The notes beneath the pieces were generated by a model. It was not told the origin of the DNA and searched no databases. It worked only from the letters and a program-made list of their open reading frames with translations. 64,000 bases of DNA from Verrucosispora sp. NA02020 (lineage in GTDB: Bacteria > Actinomycetota > Actinomycetes > Mycobacteriales > Micromonosporaceae): NCBI RefSeq assembly GCF_013364215.1, contig NZ_CP054923.1, forward strand, positions 3,472,001 through 3,536,000. Reading direction: 5' to 3'. Made by a program: the position numbers and the translations under genes. Below are positions 40,517 to 49,742 of the stretch, one piece after another (the stretch's first letter is position 1; each line of letters begins with the position of its first letter).

Positions 40517-42949
40517 TCAGGGCGTACGGCGGGCACGGAACGGACGGCCCCGCCCCAGCGCGTCGGTGTACCCCCACCGACCCGGGATGTCGAGCAGCTC
40601 GATCTGGCCCATCTCCTCCGGCACCCCGGCCTCCACCGCCAGGTGGTTCGCGTACGGCTCCAGGCCGAGCAGCGTACGCAGCACCATCAGGGGCGTACCG
40701 CTGGACGGGGCGTACGGGCTGTCGGCGAGCCCGTACGGCACCGGGACCTTGGTGGCGGCCCGGTCGTAGCCGGTGAGGTACGCGGGCAACCGGCCGTCGA
40801 AGTAGCGGCTCGCCTCCAGCATGCCCTCGGCGATGCGCGCCGCCTCGGCCCGGAACCCGGCCCGACACAGTCCCCAGGCGATCATCGAGTTGTCCCAGGG
40901 CCAGACCGCACCGGTGTGGCGACCGAGCGGGTTGTAGCCGGGTTCGTCCTCGGCGACGGTGCGGATGCCCCAGCCCGACCAGAGGCCGGGACCGAACAGG
41001 TGCCGCACCACGTCGTCGCGCCGCGACATCGGGACCATGTCGCTCCAGAGCAGGTGGCCCATGTTCGAGGCCAGCCCGTCCACGGGTCGACCGTCGGCGG
41101 AGAGCGCCACCGCGTAGTGCCCCCGGTCGGGCAGCCAGAAATCCCGGTCGAAGCGGTCCTGCAACTCGGCGGCCTCGCGTTCCAGCCGGTCGGCCCACTC
41201 CAGGTCCTGCCAGAACAGGCGCGCCATCCGGGCGGCCCGCCGTTTGGCGTCGTAGGTGTAGCCCTGGACCTCGCAGGTCGCCTGCGGGAATCCGGCCGGA
41301 CGGCCGTCGGCGAAGCAGATCGCGTGCGCCGAACTGCGCCAGGTGCCGCCCACCTCCTCGGTGCGGCTGGTCTGGCAACCGGCCCAGACGTAACCGGTCC
41401 GCTGCGGGTCGGCGGGGCCGTCGAGCCAGGCGATGGCCGCCCGCACCTCGTACTCGTACCCACGGACCAGGTCGGCGTCGCCGGTCCACCGCTCGTACTC
41501 GTCGAGCAGGATGACGAAGAGGGCGGTGGTGTCGACGGCGGTGAAGTTGGCCGACTCGGGGGTGTCGTTGAAGGCTGCCGAGTCGCCGTACCGGCACTCC
41601 TGGACGATCTTGCCCGGCTGCTCGCCCCGGAACGGGTCGTCCCGTGCGCCCTGGGTCAGCGCCAGGATGCGCAGGGTCCGGGCCGCCCGTTCCGGCAGGA
41701 AGGGCAGCGCCTGGAAGCTGCTGATCAGGCTCTCCCGGACCAGCAGGGTCATCGACCAGGGCAGGCCGGTGGCGGGCAGGCCGTCGAGGTAGTTGAGGCC
41801 GGGATAGTGCAGTGCGGCGAGGTCGCGCACGGACCGCTCGTACGCGTGCTGCAACGGCTCGTAGTCGGCACGCAGTCGGGGTGCCGACGCGGTCAACCGG
41901 GCGATGTCGGTCAGGACCCGCCTGTCGGAGCGCCCGGTGGAACTGTTCAGCCGTTCCCGCAGGTCGCGGCTGTGCAGGTCGCGGACGAGGGTGAGTACCC
42001 GCAGCCGGGTGCTCCAGGTGCTCTTCGCGTCGACCGTGACGGTGAAGGTCAGCCCGTCCTCGTCGATCCGGGCCGGTTCGCTCGCCGTGACCACCGTCTC
42101 CCGGTGCAGGCTCTCCCGCTTGTAGTGCAGCCGCAGCGTGTCCTGCTCCACCAGGGCGACCACCGGTCGGTCCCGGCGCAGCCCGCTGCGGACCTCGGGG
42201 ACTTCGGCGAAGTCCGCGGCGACCGCCAGCCGCATGGTGTACCGCACCGGTGCGGGCGCGTGGTTGAGCAGGGTGATCTCCTCCTGGAACTCCTTGTCCA
42301 CCTGGCGTCGCCGCATGACCGAGGTGGTCGCGCTGACGTAGTGGGTGGGCTCGCCGGGCACCAGCCCGAACCGGGACTCCCAGGTGTTCACCGCGTCGTG
42401 GGAGAGCACCGAGAGTTGCTCCCCGTCGAGGGTCAGGTCCCAGGTGGACAGGAACCGGGTGTCGAAGAAGTAGAGGCCCATCGGGGTGGTCGGCGTAGTC
42501 CCGACGTTCCCGTTGGCTTCGCTGATCATGAACAGGCTGCCCGCGAAGATGCGGGTGGCCTGCTGGAGTCCGACCAGACCGGGTTCGGCGAAGGTCGTAC
42601 CCGGTGTGGCCGGCTCGACGGCGACGCTGTTGGCGGCCACCGGCAGCAGTCGGCGGAAGAGGTGCATCAGGGCGAGGTCGCCCCCGACCGATAGCACTCC
42701 CCGGAACAGCATGGAGACGAAGTGGTCGCGGCCGGCGAGGAGACGCTCGAACGAGGCCCGGCTCATCTCCACCCGGCAGTCGGCGTCGGTGCCGTCCCGG
42801 TACGCCCGGGCGCGGCCGTCGGCGAGCGCGACGAACCAGGTGTCGTGCCCGTCGAAGTCGAAGCGGAGCACCCCGGTGGGTGTGGTGGGCAGGCGGCCGG
42901 GCGGAGTCTCGGCCAGGCTCGCGAAGAAGCTGTCGAGCACTCCGTCCAC
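40517..42949 (-). CDS. SCP2 domain fused to amylo-alpha-1,6-glucosidase (debranching-enzyme family)
   Basis: An 810-residue protein. Residues 1-105 resemble an SCP2 sterol/lipid-transfer domain (VLRFDFDGHDTWFVALADGR; DCRVEMSRASFERLLAGRDH; GVLSVGGDLALMHLFRRLLP). Residues 125-330 fit the debranching-enzyme N-terminal domain (GLYFFDTRFLSTWDL), and 340-800 an (alpha/alpha)6 glucosidase barrel (LNYLDGLPATGLPWSMTLLV; YAGCQ-like VWAGCQTSRTEE; TGAVWPWDNSMIAWGL). The GTG at 42949 has GGGGAGGGG upstream; the frame is open to 43054 but runs through an AT-rich promoter segment. No export signal is seen. An SCP2-glycosidase fusion is odd. Confidence 0.8.
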   Translation of the reverse strand: MDGVLDSFFASLAETPPGRLPTTPTGVLRFDFDGHDTWFVALADGRARAYRDGTDADCRVEMSRASFERLLAGRDHFVSMLFRGVLSVGGDLALMHLFRRLLPVAANSVAVEPATPGTTFAEPGLVGLQQATRIFAGSLFMISEANGNVGTTPTTPMGLYFFDTRFLSTWDLTLDGEQLSVLSHDAVNTWESRFGLVPGEPTHYVSATTSVMRRRQVDKEFQEEITLLNHAPAPVRYTMRLAVAADFAEVPEVRSGLRRDRPVVALVEQDTLRLHYKRESLHRETVVTASEPARIDEDGLTFTVTVDAKSTWSTRLRVLTLVRDLHSRDLRERLNSSTGRSDRRVLTDIARLTASAPRLRADYEPLQHAYERSVRDLAALHYPGLNYLDGLPATGLPWSMTLLVRESLISSFQALPFLPERAARTLRILALTQGARDDPFRGEQPGKIVQECRYGDSAAFNDTPESANFTAVDTTALFVILLDEYERWTGDADLVRGYEYEVRAAIAWLDGPADPQRTGYVWAGCQTSRTEEVGGTWRSSAHAICFADGRPAGFPQATCEVQGYTYDAKRRAARMARLFWQDLEWADRLEREAAELQDRFDRDFWLPDRGHYAVALSADGRPVDGLASNMGHLLWSDMVPMSRRDDVVRHLFGPGLWSGWGIRTVAEDEPGYNPLGRHTGAVWPWDNSMIAWGLCRAGFRAEAARIAEGMLEASRYFDGRLPAYLTGYDRAATKVPVPYGLADSPYAPSSGTPLMVLRTLLGLEPYANHLAVEAGVPEEMGQIELLDIPGRWGYTDALGRGRPFRARRTP

Positions 42950-42989
42950 CTGCCCCTCCCCGTCCACTGCCGTGTCGGCAACGCGGTAA

Positions 42990-43015
42990 ATCGGACATAC
43001 AACATATAATTGTCT
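42990..43015. promoter_or_regulatory. AT-rich divergent promoter segment
   Basis: This short AT-rich block in a GC-rich background contains a perfect TATAAT on the plus strand (43004-43009) and ACAACATATAATTGT, a loose dyad with ACAA/TTGT ends. It separates the glucosidase gene (start 42949, minus) from the hydrolase gene (start 43077, plus). No good -35 is visible for TATAAT. Confidence 0.5.
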
Positions 43016-43076
43016 TCTGGTGTGGGGTCGTGCTTCAGTGGAAGTACGGGGCACATCAGTCCGGGGAGGTGCGACG

Positions 43077-43859
43077 GTGGACGGACGGGTCGCGGCAGGA
43101 GTGCGCTACCACACGTACGGGCCCGGGCGGGGCGGCACGTTCCTGCTCGTCCACGGCTGGTGCGGCGACCACACGTACCTGGAACCGGTGGCCCGTCACC
43201 TGGCCGCCCGGCCGGCCCGGGTGATCGCCGTCGACATGCCCGGCCACGGCGACAGTCAGCCCTCGCCCGACGGGTACGGCGTCGACCAGATGGGCGGTCA
43301 CCTGCGCGCCCTGGCCGAGGCGCTGGACCTGCGCCGGGTCACGGTGATCGGGCACAGCCTCGGCGGGGTCTGGTCGTTGGCCGCCGCAGCCGCCGACCGG
43401 AGTCGGTTCACCGGCCTGGTGATGCTGGACTCCGCGGTGGCCGGGCCGCCCGGGGCCGCCGACGCGATCGGCGAGGTGGCCGAATCACTGCGCGACGACA
43501 CGTCGGGCGCGGCCCGGGAGCAGATCGTCCGTTCGTACTTCCGGCCCTACTCCGAGCCGCGCCTGGTGGAGCGGGTGGTCCGGGCGATGGGCCGACCCTC
43601 CACCGAGATCGCCTACGAGCCGATCGCCGGACTGGCCGCGTACGTGCGGCAGGGCGGCGACGTGGCGGCGCTGACCACCTGGGCCCGGCCGCTGCTGATG
43701 GTCGGCACCGACCAGCCCTTCTCCGACTACGCCCACCTCACCCGACTCGTCCCCGAGTCGCACATCGGGCAGACCGCCGGCTCCGGGCACTTCGTGCAAC
43801 TGGAGGTTCCGGAACAGGTGAACGCGATGATCGACCGCTATCTGGAGATCACCCGCTGA
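43077..43859 (+). CDS. Alpha/beta hydrolase
   Basis: A 260-residue alpha/beta hydrolase. FLLVHGWCGDHTYLEPVARH gives the oxyanion region, GHSLGG the nucleophile Ser elbow (about 99), and GSGHFVQLEVPEQV the catalytic His near the C-terminus. Sequence alone cannot separate esterase, lipase and thioester hydrolase roles. The GTG at 43077 is preferred: GGGGAGG lies 7 bp upstream. An open frame extends to 43020 without a ribosome site. Confidence 0.83.
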   Translation: MDGRVAAGVRYHTYGPGRGGTFLLVHGWCGDHTYLEPVARHLAARPARVIAVDMPGHGDSQPSPDGYGVDQMGGHLRALAEALDLRRVTVIGHSLGGVWSLAAAAADRSRFTGLVMLDSAVAGPPGAADAIGEVAESLRDDTSGAAREQIVRSYFRPYSEPRLVERVVRAMGRPSTEIAYEPIAGLAAYVRQGGDVAALTTWARPLLMVGTDQPFSDYAHLTRLVPESHIGQTAGSGHFVQLEVPEQVNAMIDRYLEITR

Positions 43860-43950
43860 ACGCGCCGGACACTCGGCGGGCGCCGGAGCGGAACGCGCCG
43901 ACCGGCCGGCGGCACCACGGGCCGCCGTCGGGTCGACGGACGACGGGGGA

Positions 43951-44340
43951 GTGGTGACGAGGGGCGAGGTACGCGCACGGGCGTTGCTGTTGGCGGGGGT
44001 GCTGCTCGGCGCGGCCGGGATCTTCGACGCGGTGGCGGCCGGCGCCGACCTGACCGGCGACCGGTACGTCTCGTTCGGCGACGGCGTCGTCCACCGGCAC
44101 GACATCACCGGGTGGGTCTGGCTGCGGCTGGCCGCCGGGGTGGGTGTCGCCCTGGCCGGGGCGCTCGTACCCCTGGGCCGTCGCTGGTCGGGGCTGCTCG
44201 CGCTGGCCGCCGTCGCGGTCTTCGTCGTGCTGCACCTGTTCCTCTTCACCTACCACCCGGTGCAGACGGTGCTGGTGCTCGGACCGGCGTTGGCCGCCGC
44301 CAGGCTGATCCTCCTGCACCGCGCCTCGCCGGCCCCCTGA
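43951..44340 (+). CDS. Small four-helix membrane protein
   Basis: A 129-residue protein with four hydrophobic helices (LLLAGVLLGAAGIFDAVAA, WLRLAAGVGVALAGALVPL, LLALAAVAVFVVLHLFLF, VLVLGPALAAARLIL) and a polar loop GDRYVSFGDGVVHRHDITGW. This layout is that of a common actinobacterial membrane family (DUF7144-like, from memory) of unknown role. GTG 43951 or 43954 follow a GGGGGA; spacing favours 43954. It lies 91 bp after the hydrolase gene. Confidence 0.65.
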   Translation: MVTRGEVRARALLLAGVLLGAAGIFDAVAAGADLTGDRYVSFGDGVVHRHDITGWVWLRLAAGVGVALAGALVPLGRRWSGLLALAAVAVFVVLHLFLFTYHPVQTVLVLGPALAAARLILLHRASPAP

Positions 44341-44382
44341 ACCGCGCGCGACCCGGTGAAGGCGGTGCCGGCCGCGACCGGG

Positions 44383-46014
44383 TCAGCGGGTCGGCAGGCA
44401 GACCTTGCCGGTGAACGCGGGGTCCGGCTGCTGGAACGCCGCCCAGGCCGGGTTGGCCGCGATGGCCAACGGCGGTGCCTGCCACGCGGCGCCGAGCCGC
44501 TGGAGCAGCGGATACTCGTCGCGCTCCTGCTCGATCGACTCGCCGGAGAGGAAGGCGACCAGCCGTTCCTCGACCAGCGCGCGGTCGAGCAGGCCGCCGT
44601 GGACGCCGGGCATCTGGAACACCGGGATGTCGGCGTAGTCGCCGGGTGGCGCCTCGGCGGCGGTGCTGGTGGGGACGAAGGCGACGATCCGTACGCCGGG
44701 CACCGGGCACATGAGCTGGTTGCGGTAGAACGGCGCGTTGTCGACCAGGGACCGGATGAACGGCTCGTCCGGACCGGTGCCGGCACCACCGCCCTTGTGC
44801 AGTACGCCGAACATGAGACGCAACTGCCACCCGGTGACCACACCCCAGCCCCGGTCCTGGTGCGGTGGCGGATAGTAGGCGCGCCCCGCGTTGATCAGTG
44901 GGCTGAACATCGCCAGCGCGTCGACCGCCGGATGGGCGCCCTCCTGGAGGTAGGTGCGGGCGACCATGGCCCCCTCACTCTCACCGAGCAGCGCGATCGG
45001 CCGACCGGTACGCCTGTGCAGCCGCTGCACCTGCTCGCCGAGCAGCCGTGCGCTCTGCGCCACCGAGATCGTGGTGTCGCGTGGCGCGTACGGCAGGGGT
45101 GTGCCGTCCGGGTCCAGCCCCCGGTAGGAGAACCGCTCGACGCGGTCGTCGACCGGCGCCTCGCCGCCGTACGCGGAGCCGTAGCCGGCGAGGACGATGA
45201 TCGCCTGCGGGACCTCCGGCGGCAGCGGATGGTCCAGCACCATCGTCTCGGCCTGGAGGTTCTTGCCCGGCACCGCGTGCATCAGCGGCGGGATGAGCAG
45301 CGGCACCGCCAGGGCGAGTACGGCCGCGACCGGGGTCGCCGGCAGCCACGCCAACCGGATGCGGTGCGCGCTCAGGGCGGCGTGCACCGTCCGGTCCCAG
45401 AGCAGCCCGTTCACGATGCCTGCCGTGGCGGCCACCGGCACGGTCCACCAGCCCGGCACGCTCCAGCAGAGCGCACCGGCCATGGTCAGCACCACGAAGT
45501 TCAGCAGCGACCAGCCGACCAGGGACAGCGACGGCAGTCCGCGCCACCAGGGACCGACCACGGCGGCCCGTTGCAGGAACGGTGCCAGCAGGAACATCGG
45601 TAGCAGGGAGGCCAGCAGCACCCAGGAGAGCGCCACCACCGACGCGGCCACCGAGATCAACGCCCACGGCGCCACGATCACCGCCACCAGCAGGGCCAGC
45701 CCCAGGCTGCGCCGCAGCAGCCACCGCACCGGCGGGCGGGGCACCCCGTCCGGCCAGGCGAGCACCACCAGCACGGTGTGGAACACGCCCCGCGCCACCA
45801 CCAGCACGCCGAACCAGAACAGGAACTTCGGCCAGGACTCGTGGTAGACGTACAGCCACCGCAGGTCGTGGTAGGTGTCGTACGGCCAGACGGCCGAGGT
45901 CTGCGGTGCGAGCCCGGTGGCGGCGACGAAGCCCAGGGCGACCAGGACGGTGGCCTCGACGGTCGGCGGCACGGCGGTGAGCAGCAGCAGTCCCGCCCGT
46001 CTGCGCTGCCGCAT
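44383..46014 (-). CDS. Membrane protein with C-terminal alpha/beta-hydrolase-like domain
   Basis: A 543-residue protein. The N-terminal half has about seven hydrophobic segments (first LLLLTAVPPTVEATVLVALG; later VARGVFHTVLVVLAW, LLVAVIVAPWALISVAASVV, VAAVLALAVPLLIPPL). The C-terminal 270 residues look like an alpha/beta hydrolase facing outward: IIVLAGYGSAYGGEA, the elbow IALLGESEGAMVAR with Ser, and PGVHGGLLDRALVEE as possible His block. GGGGAGG lies 5 bp before the ATG. I do not know the substrate; a lipid or cell-envelope ester is plausible. Confidence 0.7.
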   Translation of the reverse strand: MRQRRRAGLLLLTAVPPTVEATVLVALGFVAATGLAPQTSAVWPYDTYHDLRWLYVYHESWPKFLFWFGVLVVARGVFHTVLVVLAWPDGVPRPPVRWLLRRSLGLALLVAVIVAPWALISVAASVVALSWVLLASLLPMFLLAPFLQRAAVVGPWWRGLPSLSLVGWSLLNFVVLTMAGALCWSVPGWWTVPVAATAGIVNGLLWDRTVHAALSAHRIRLAWLPATPVAAVLALAVPLLIPPLMHAVPGKNLQAETMVLDHPLPPEVPQAIIVLAGYGSAYGGEAPVDDRVERFSYRGLDPDGTPLPYAPRDTTISVAQSARLLGEQVQRLHRRTGRPIALLGESEGAMVARTYLQEGAHPAVDALAMFSPLINAGRAYYPPPHQDRGWGVVTGWQLRLMFGVLHKGGGAGTGPDEPFIRSLVDNAPFYRNQLMCPVPGVRIVAFVPTSTAAEAPPGDYADIPVFQMPGVHGGLLDRALVEERLVAFLSGESIEQERDEYPLLQRLGAAWQAPPLAIAANPAWAAFQQPDPAFTGKVCLPTR

Positions 46015-46155
46015 CCTGCCTCCCCGCCGTCTCCTCCCTGGCAGACTCCACCGGGAACGGCCGTCGTGTCGGGCAGTTCGGCAACTTCGCGGCGAGCGGG
46101 TGGGCGGCAGACCGGGTGACGACGCCCCGGGCGGGCGCCGCCACCCGGCAGAGCA

Positions 46156-49100
46156 CTAGCCGAGCGCCGGGTACGGGGCCTCGACCTCGGTGACGATCTC
46201 CTCGCCGTCGACGGTGCCGGTGATCCGGACGGTGGCGGTGCCGGCCGGTACCGCCGCGGCGCGCGTGGTGAACTGCTGGAAGGCGCTCCTGCCCGGGGCG
46301 ACGCCGGTCACCGTCCGCGAGCCGAACGCGGTGACCAGCTCGATGGTGAGCGGCACCTGGTCGTCGTTGCGGGCGGAGACGGAGACGTACGCCGTGCCGC
46401 CGATGCGGTGCGTCTTCGCGGTCACCTCGACATCGAACGAGGACCCGGGGTCGAGTTCGGCCCTGGCCCGGGTGGCGTCAGCGACGATCCGGTCGCGTTG
46501 CGCGGCGGTGAAGACGTCCGCGTCGACGAAGGCGTCGGCGATGCGGGTGACGGCCGTGACGAACTGACCGTGGCCGGCGAACGGCGCCTCGTCCCAGAGC
46601 AGGTCGAGGAAGGTCGGACCGTCGGTGCCGGGTGACGGCACTCCGGTGACCGGGATGTCGTACGCGGGCAGGCCGTCGTTGCGCTTGTGGTTGGGTACGC
46701 CGGTGTCGATGCCGCCGAACACGACCGTCGGTTCGACCCGCCGGAAGTACGACGAGACGGCCTGGGTGTCGGCGACGTAGTACGGCCGCAGGGTGAACCC
46801 GTGCGTGGCGAAGAGCTGGTCACCGGCGGCCGTGGTGCTGCTCGGGGTGATGGCGGCCCGGCTGTAGTCGCCGTCGCGCCGGAGGTGGCGGTACAACGAC
46901 AGCTCCCGGAAGGCGCCCCCACCGGGGTTGCCGAGGATCTGCAGCAGCACCGGTCCCCAGAACAGGGCCTGGGTGTCGGGGCGGTCGATGGCGCGTTCGA
47001 TGCGGATGCTGAACGGCATCCGGATGTCGACCGTGTCGCCGGAGCGCCAGGTGCGGCTCAGTGTCAGGTAGCTGCCCGGGGTGGCGGTGTGCTGGTGTGC
47101 GACACCGTTGACGCTGACCTGGAAGCCCTTGCGCACCCAGGCCGGTACGCGAAGCTTGATCTCCAGTGGACCGCTGCCGTTGACGGTCAGCCGGGTGTGG
47201 TCCCGGCGGGGGTAGTCCGTCTCCTGGACGACGGTGAGGTCCTTCTCCGACCACGTCAGGGTCGACGGCACGTACAGGTTGACCCAGAGGGTGGAGTCGT
47301 CGGCGGACTTGAAGTAGATCGTCTCCTGGTACTTGGTGTGGTTCTCCACCCCGGTGCCGCCGCAGCAGGTGCCGGTGTTGCCGTAGCCACGGGCGGCCCC
47401 CGGGGTCAACGGCTGGAAGTAGGTGACCTGCGGGTTGCTGACGGTGGTGGTGTCGGCGCGTGACCCGGCGATCTGGTTGATCAGGCCCCGCTCGTAGTAG
47501 TCCAGGTACGCCGGGTCCTGCTCGTGCAGGAACAGGTTGCGGGCGAGTTTGATCAGGTTGTACGTGGTGCAGGTCTCGGCACCGCCCTGGGCGATCGAGT
47601 TGGCGATGTTGTCCCGGTTCTGGAACAGCTCGATGTTGTTGTTCGAGCCGGGGTAGTTGCCGCCGGTGCCGCCGTTGGCGTACGCGCGGTGCGGGACCAC
47701 CATGCCGAAGAAGTTCTTCGCGGCCTGGAAGTACTCGGTGTCGCCGCTGTGTTCGTACACGCGCAGGTAGCCGACGAACTGCGGCACGTGCGAGTTGGCG
47801 TGCAAGCGGTCGGGGCGGCGTCGTCCCGGGTTGGTGGCCGGGGTGGTCACGAGGATGTCCCGGTTCTCCACGCAGGCGTCGAAGAGCGACTCGCGGTTGT
47901 CGAAAAGCCTGGCGGTCTCCAGGTGCCGACTGTCGCCGGTGAGCGCGGAGATCTCCGGGAACACCTCGTTCACGCCGCCGGTCTCGCCCGCGATGTAGAG
48001 GTCCCACATGTAGTTCAGGTTGTCCCGGGTGATCGGTCCCGGATAGCCGGGGTGGTTCTTGTCGCCGACCGTCAGCGCCAGGTGCGCCCAGTCGGCCATC
48101 CTGGTCACCACGTCGAGCGCGGTGGCGTTGTCGGTGTGGTAATACGCGTCGAGCAGACCACGCATGATCTTGTGCTGGGTGTACCAGGGGGCCCAGGTGT
48201 TCGTGGCCGCGTTGCTGCCGTACACCGCCCACCGGGGCGGCCCGAGTCGCAGCACCGCGTCCTCGGGGATGGCACCGAGGTAGCCGGGGTGGGTCGGCAC
48301 CCACAGCTCGGTCCCGCCGCTCTGCGTGGCGACGATCCCGCCGTCGCGGCCGTTCGGTGACGAGTCCAGGATCGTCGAGCCGCCCTCCTCCTCGAACCGG
48401 TACCAGGCGATCGAGCCGCCTCCGGTGCTGCCGGCGGGGGAGTTCTGCAGGGACGCCACCTCCTGTGCGCTGAGCGCCCGGTCGAAGATGTGGAACTCGT
48501 CGACGGTGGCGTTGAGCATCGGGTCGCCGTACTGCGACCGACCGATCCACCGGTTGCCGGGGTTCCCCAGGTTCGCCGGACTCAACGTCATGCTCGTGTT
48601 CTGGCCGACCTGGACGCCGTTGACGTACAACGTGCCGGTGTTCTGGGTGAGGGTGACGGCCAGGTGCACCCACTGGTTGACGGGCAACGCGGTGGTGCCG
48701 TTGATCTGCTGTTCGCCGGCGCTGCCGCCGACGGTGATCGCGAACCGGGGTGCGTTACCGGTCGATCCGGCACGCGGGGCGAGGAACATGTTCACCGTGC
48801 TGTTCTGACCGAAGTCGAACAACCGGCTCCAGTTCTGCGTGGCCGCCAGGTTGACCCAGGTCGCGATGGTGAAGTCGGTGAGCTGGCTGATCGCCTCCTG
48901 CGGCAGCGTCACGTGCTCGGCCCGGCTGGGACCGCCCAGTCGCAGGCCGCTGCCGAACCGGCCGGGCACCCGGTCGATCTCCGGCTCCTCCGGCTCCTGC
49001 GGATCGCCGCCCGGATCGCCGGTGCCCATCCGGGCCGTGATGGCCGCCTGGCAGGCGGCGAGTTCGCCGACCATCCAGTCGAGCTTGTTCTTGAAGATCG

Positions 49101-49539
49101 GTTCACCGAGGTCGGCGTATCCCTGCGCGAGGGCGGTCATGACGTGCCCGGCCCAGTGGCCGCTGAGCAGGCCGCCGTCCTCCCAGCCGCCGGGTGTGGT
49201 GACCCCGGCCGGGTTGGGTCGGCCCGCCTGGTTGTTGAACAGCACCAGGAAGCGCCGCTCGTCGAGTTGCCGCAGGTAGTTCTTCATCCGGTCCCGCTTC
49301 TCCTGGAGCAGGCCGTCGCCGAGCCGGACGTCACGGAGCGGGAACGGCCGGACCGGTGCGGTGCCGCCCGGCCCGGGATCGGCGAGGCGTGGCGCGGGCG
49401 TACCGGGGCCCGAACCCGGGGTCGGTGCCGCCTGTGCGGCGGTCGGGAAGGCACTCGCGGTGGCGACCGCGGCTACTCCGGCGGCGGACACCTGCAGGAC
49501 CTGACGTCGACTCACGGGGATCTCAACGGATTCAGCCAC
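46156..49539 (-). CDS. Tat-exported GH127-type beta-L-arabinofuranosidase with inserted LamG domain
   Basis: A 1127-residue exported enzyme. The N-terminus has a twin-arginine signal, SRRQVLQVSAAGVAAVATAS. The GH127 (DUF1680) catalytic domain starts near residue 65 (FPLRDVRLGDGLLQEKRDRM) and continues after residue 400 with WYTQHKIMRGLLDAYYHTDN, GGAETCTTYNLIKLARNLF and GTCCGGTGVENHTKYQETIY, which holds the Cys and Glu of the cysteine-nucleophile/zinc site. A concanavalin-type LamG domain (about 185-370, DFTIATWVNL to VDEFHIFDRALSAQEVASLQ) is spliced between the first helices. Substrate is probably arabinan or arabinofuranosylated glycoprotein. AAGGA lies 9 bp before the GTG. Two LacI-like sites lie upstream. 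Confidence 0.85.
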   Translation of the reverse strand: MAESVEIPVSRRQVLQVSAAGVAAVATASAFPTAAQAAPTPGSGPGTPAPRLADPGPGGTAPVRPFPLRDVRLGDGLLQEKRDRMKNYLRQLDERRFLVLFNNQAGRPNPAGVTTPGGWEDGGLLSGHWAGHVMTALAQGYADLGEPIFKNKLDWMVGELAACQAAITARMGTGDPGGDPQEPEEPEIDRVPGRFGSGLRLGGPSRAEHVTLPQEAISQLTDFTIATWVNLAATQNWSRLFDFGQNSTVNMFLAPRAGSTGNAPRFAITVGGSAGEQQINGTTALPVNQWVHLAVTLTQNTGTLYVNGVQVGQNTSMTLSPANLGNPGNRWIGRSQYGDPMLNATVDEFHIFDRALSAQEVASLQNSPAGSTGGGSIAWYRFEEEGGSTILDSSPNGRDGGIVATQSGGTELWVPTHPGYLGAIPEDAVLRLGPPRWAVYGSNAATNTWAPWYTQHKIMRGLLDAYYHTDNATALDVVTRMADWAHLALTVGDKNHPGYPGPITRDNLNYMWDLYIAGETGGVNEVFPEISALTGDSRHLETARLFDNRESLFDACVENRDILVTTPATNPGRRRPDRLHANSHVPQFVGYLRVYEHSGDTEYFQAAKNFFGMVVPHRAYANGGTGGNYPGSNNNIELFQNRDNIANSIAQGGAETCTTYNLIKLARNLFLHEQDPAYLDYYERGLINQIAGSRADTTTVSNPQVTYFQPLTPGAARGYGNTGTCCGGTGVENHTKYQETIYFKSADDSTLWVNLYVPSTLTWSEKDLTVVQETDYPRRDHTRLTVNGSGPLEIKLRVPAWVRKGFQVSVNGVAHQHTATPGSYLTLSRTWRSGDTVDIRMPFSIRIERAIDRPDTQALFWGPVLLQILGNPGGGAFRELSLYRHLRRDGDYSRAAITPSSTTAAGDQLFATHGFTLRPYYVADTQAVSSYFRRVEPTVVFGGIDTGVPNHKRNDGLPAYDIPVTGVPSPGTDGPTFLDLLWDEAPFAGHGQFVTAVTRIADAFVDADVFTAAQRDRIVADATRARAELDPGSSFDVEVTAKTHRIGGTAYVSVSARNDDQVPLTIELVTAFGSRTVTGVAPGRSAFQQFTTRAAAVPAGTATVRITGTVDGEEIVTEVEAPYPALG

Positions 49540-49607
49540 TTAGGATCGTCCTTCCAGGTGGGGTACGGCTCGACCGGTGCGGCGGCGCGGGGTGGATTGT
49601 CAGCGAG

Positions 49608-49620
49608 TGTGAGCGTTAAC
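49608..49620 (-). promoter_or_regulatory. LacI-like operator site 1 within the GH127 promoter
   Basis: TGTGAGCGTTAAC, the exact inverted copy of the site at 49687-49699. On the minus strand it lies between TTGACG (49634-49629) and CACACT (49611-49606), a possible -35/-10 pair with 17-bp spacing. GAGCGTTAAC fits the style of actinobacterial LacI-family operators. Confidence 0.55.
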
Positions 49621-49686
49621 TTTCCGCTCGTCAATCCCGTGACCCGGTGATGTGCGGAGTGCGAAACCGGTAGGTAACGACGCGAT

Positions 49687-49699
49687 GTTAACGCTCACA
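49687..49699 (+). promoter_or_regulatory. LacI-like operator site 2 (inverted copy)
   Basis: GTTAACGCTCACA, reverse complement of site 1, 66 bp further upstream of the GH127 gene. Two sites in opposite orientation suggest cooperative binding or looping. A LacI regulator gene is not in the window. Confidence 0.5.
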
Positions 49700-49742
49700 G
49701 ACGCGATTACCTGGGGTTCTCGGGCGCCGTGGGGGCGTCCGC

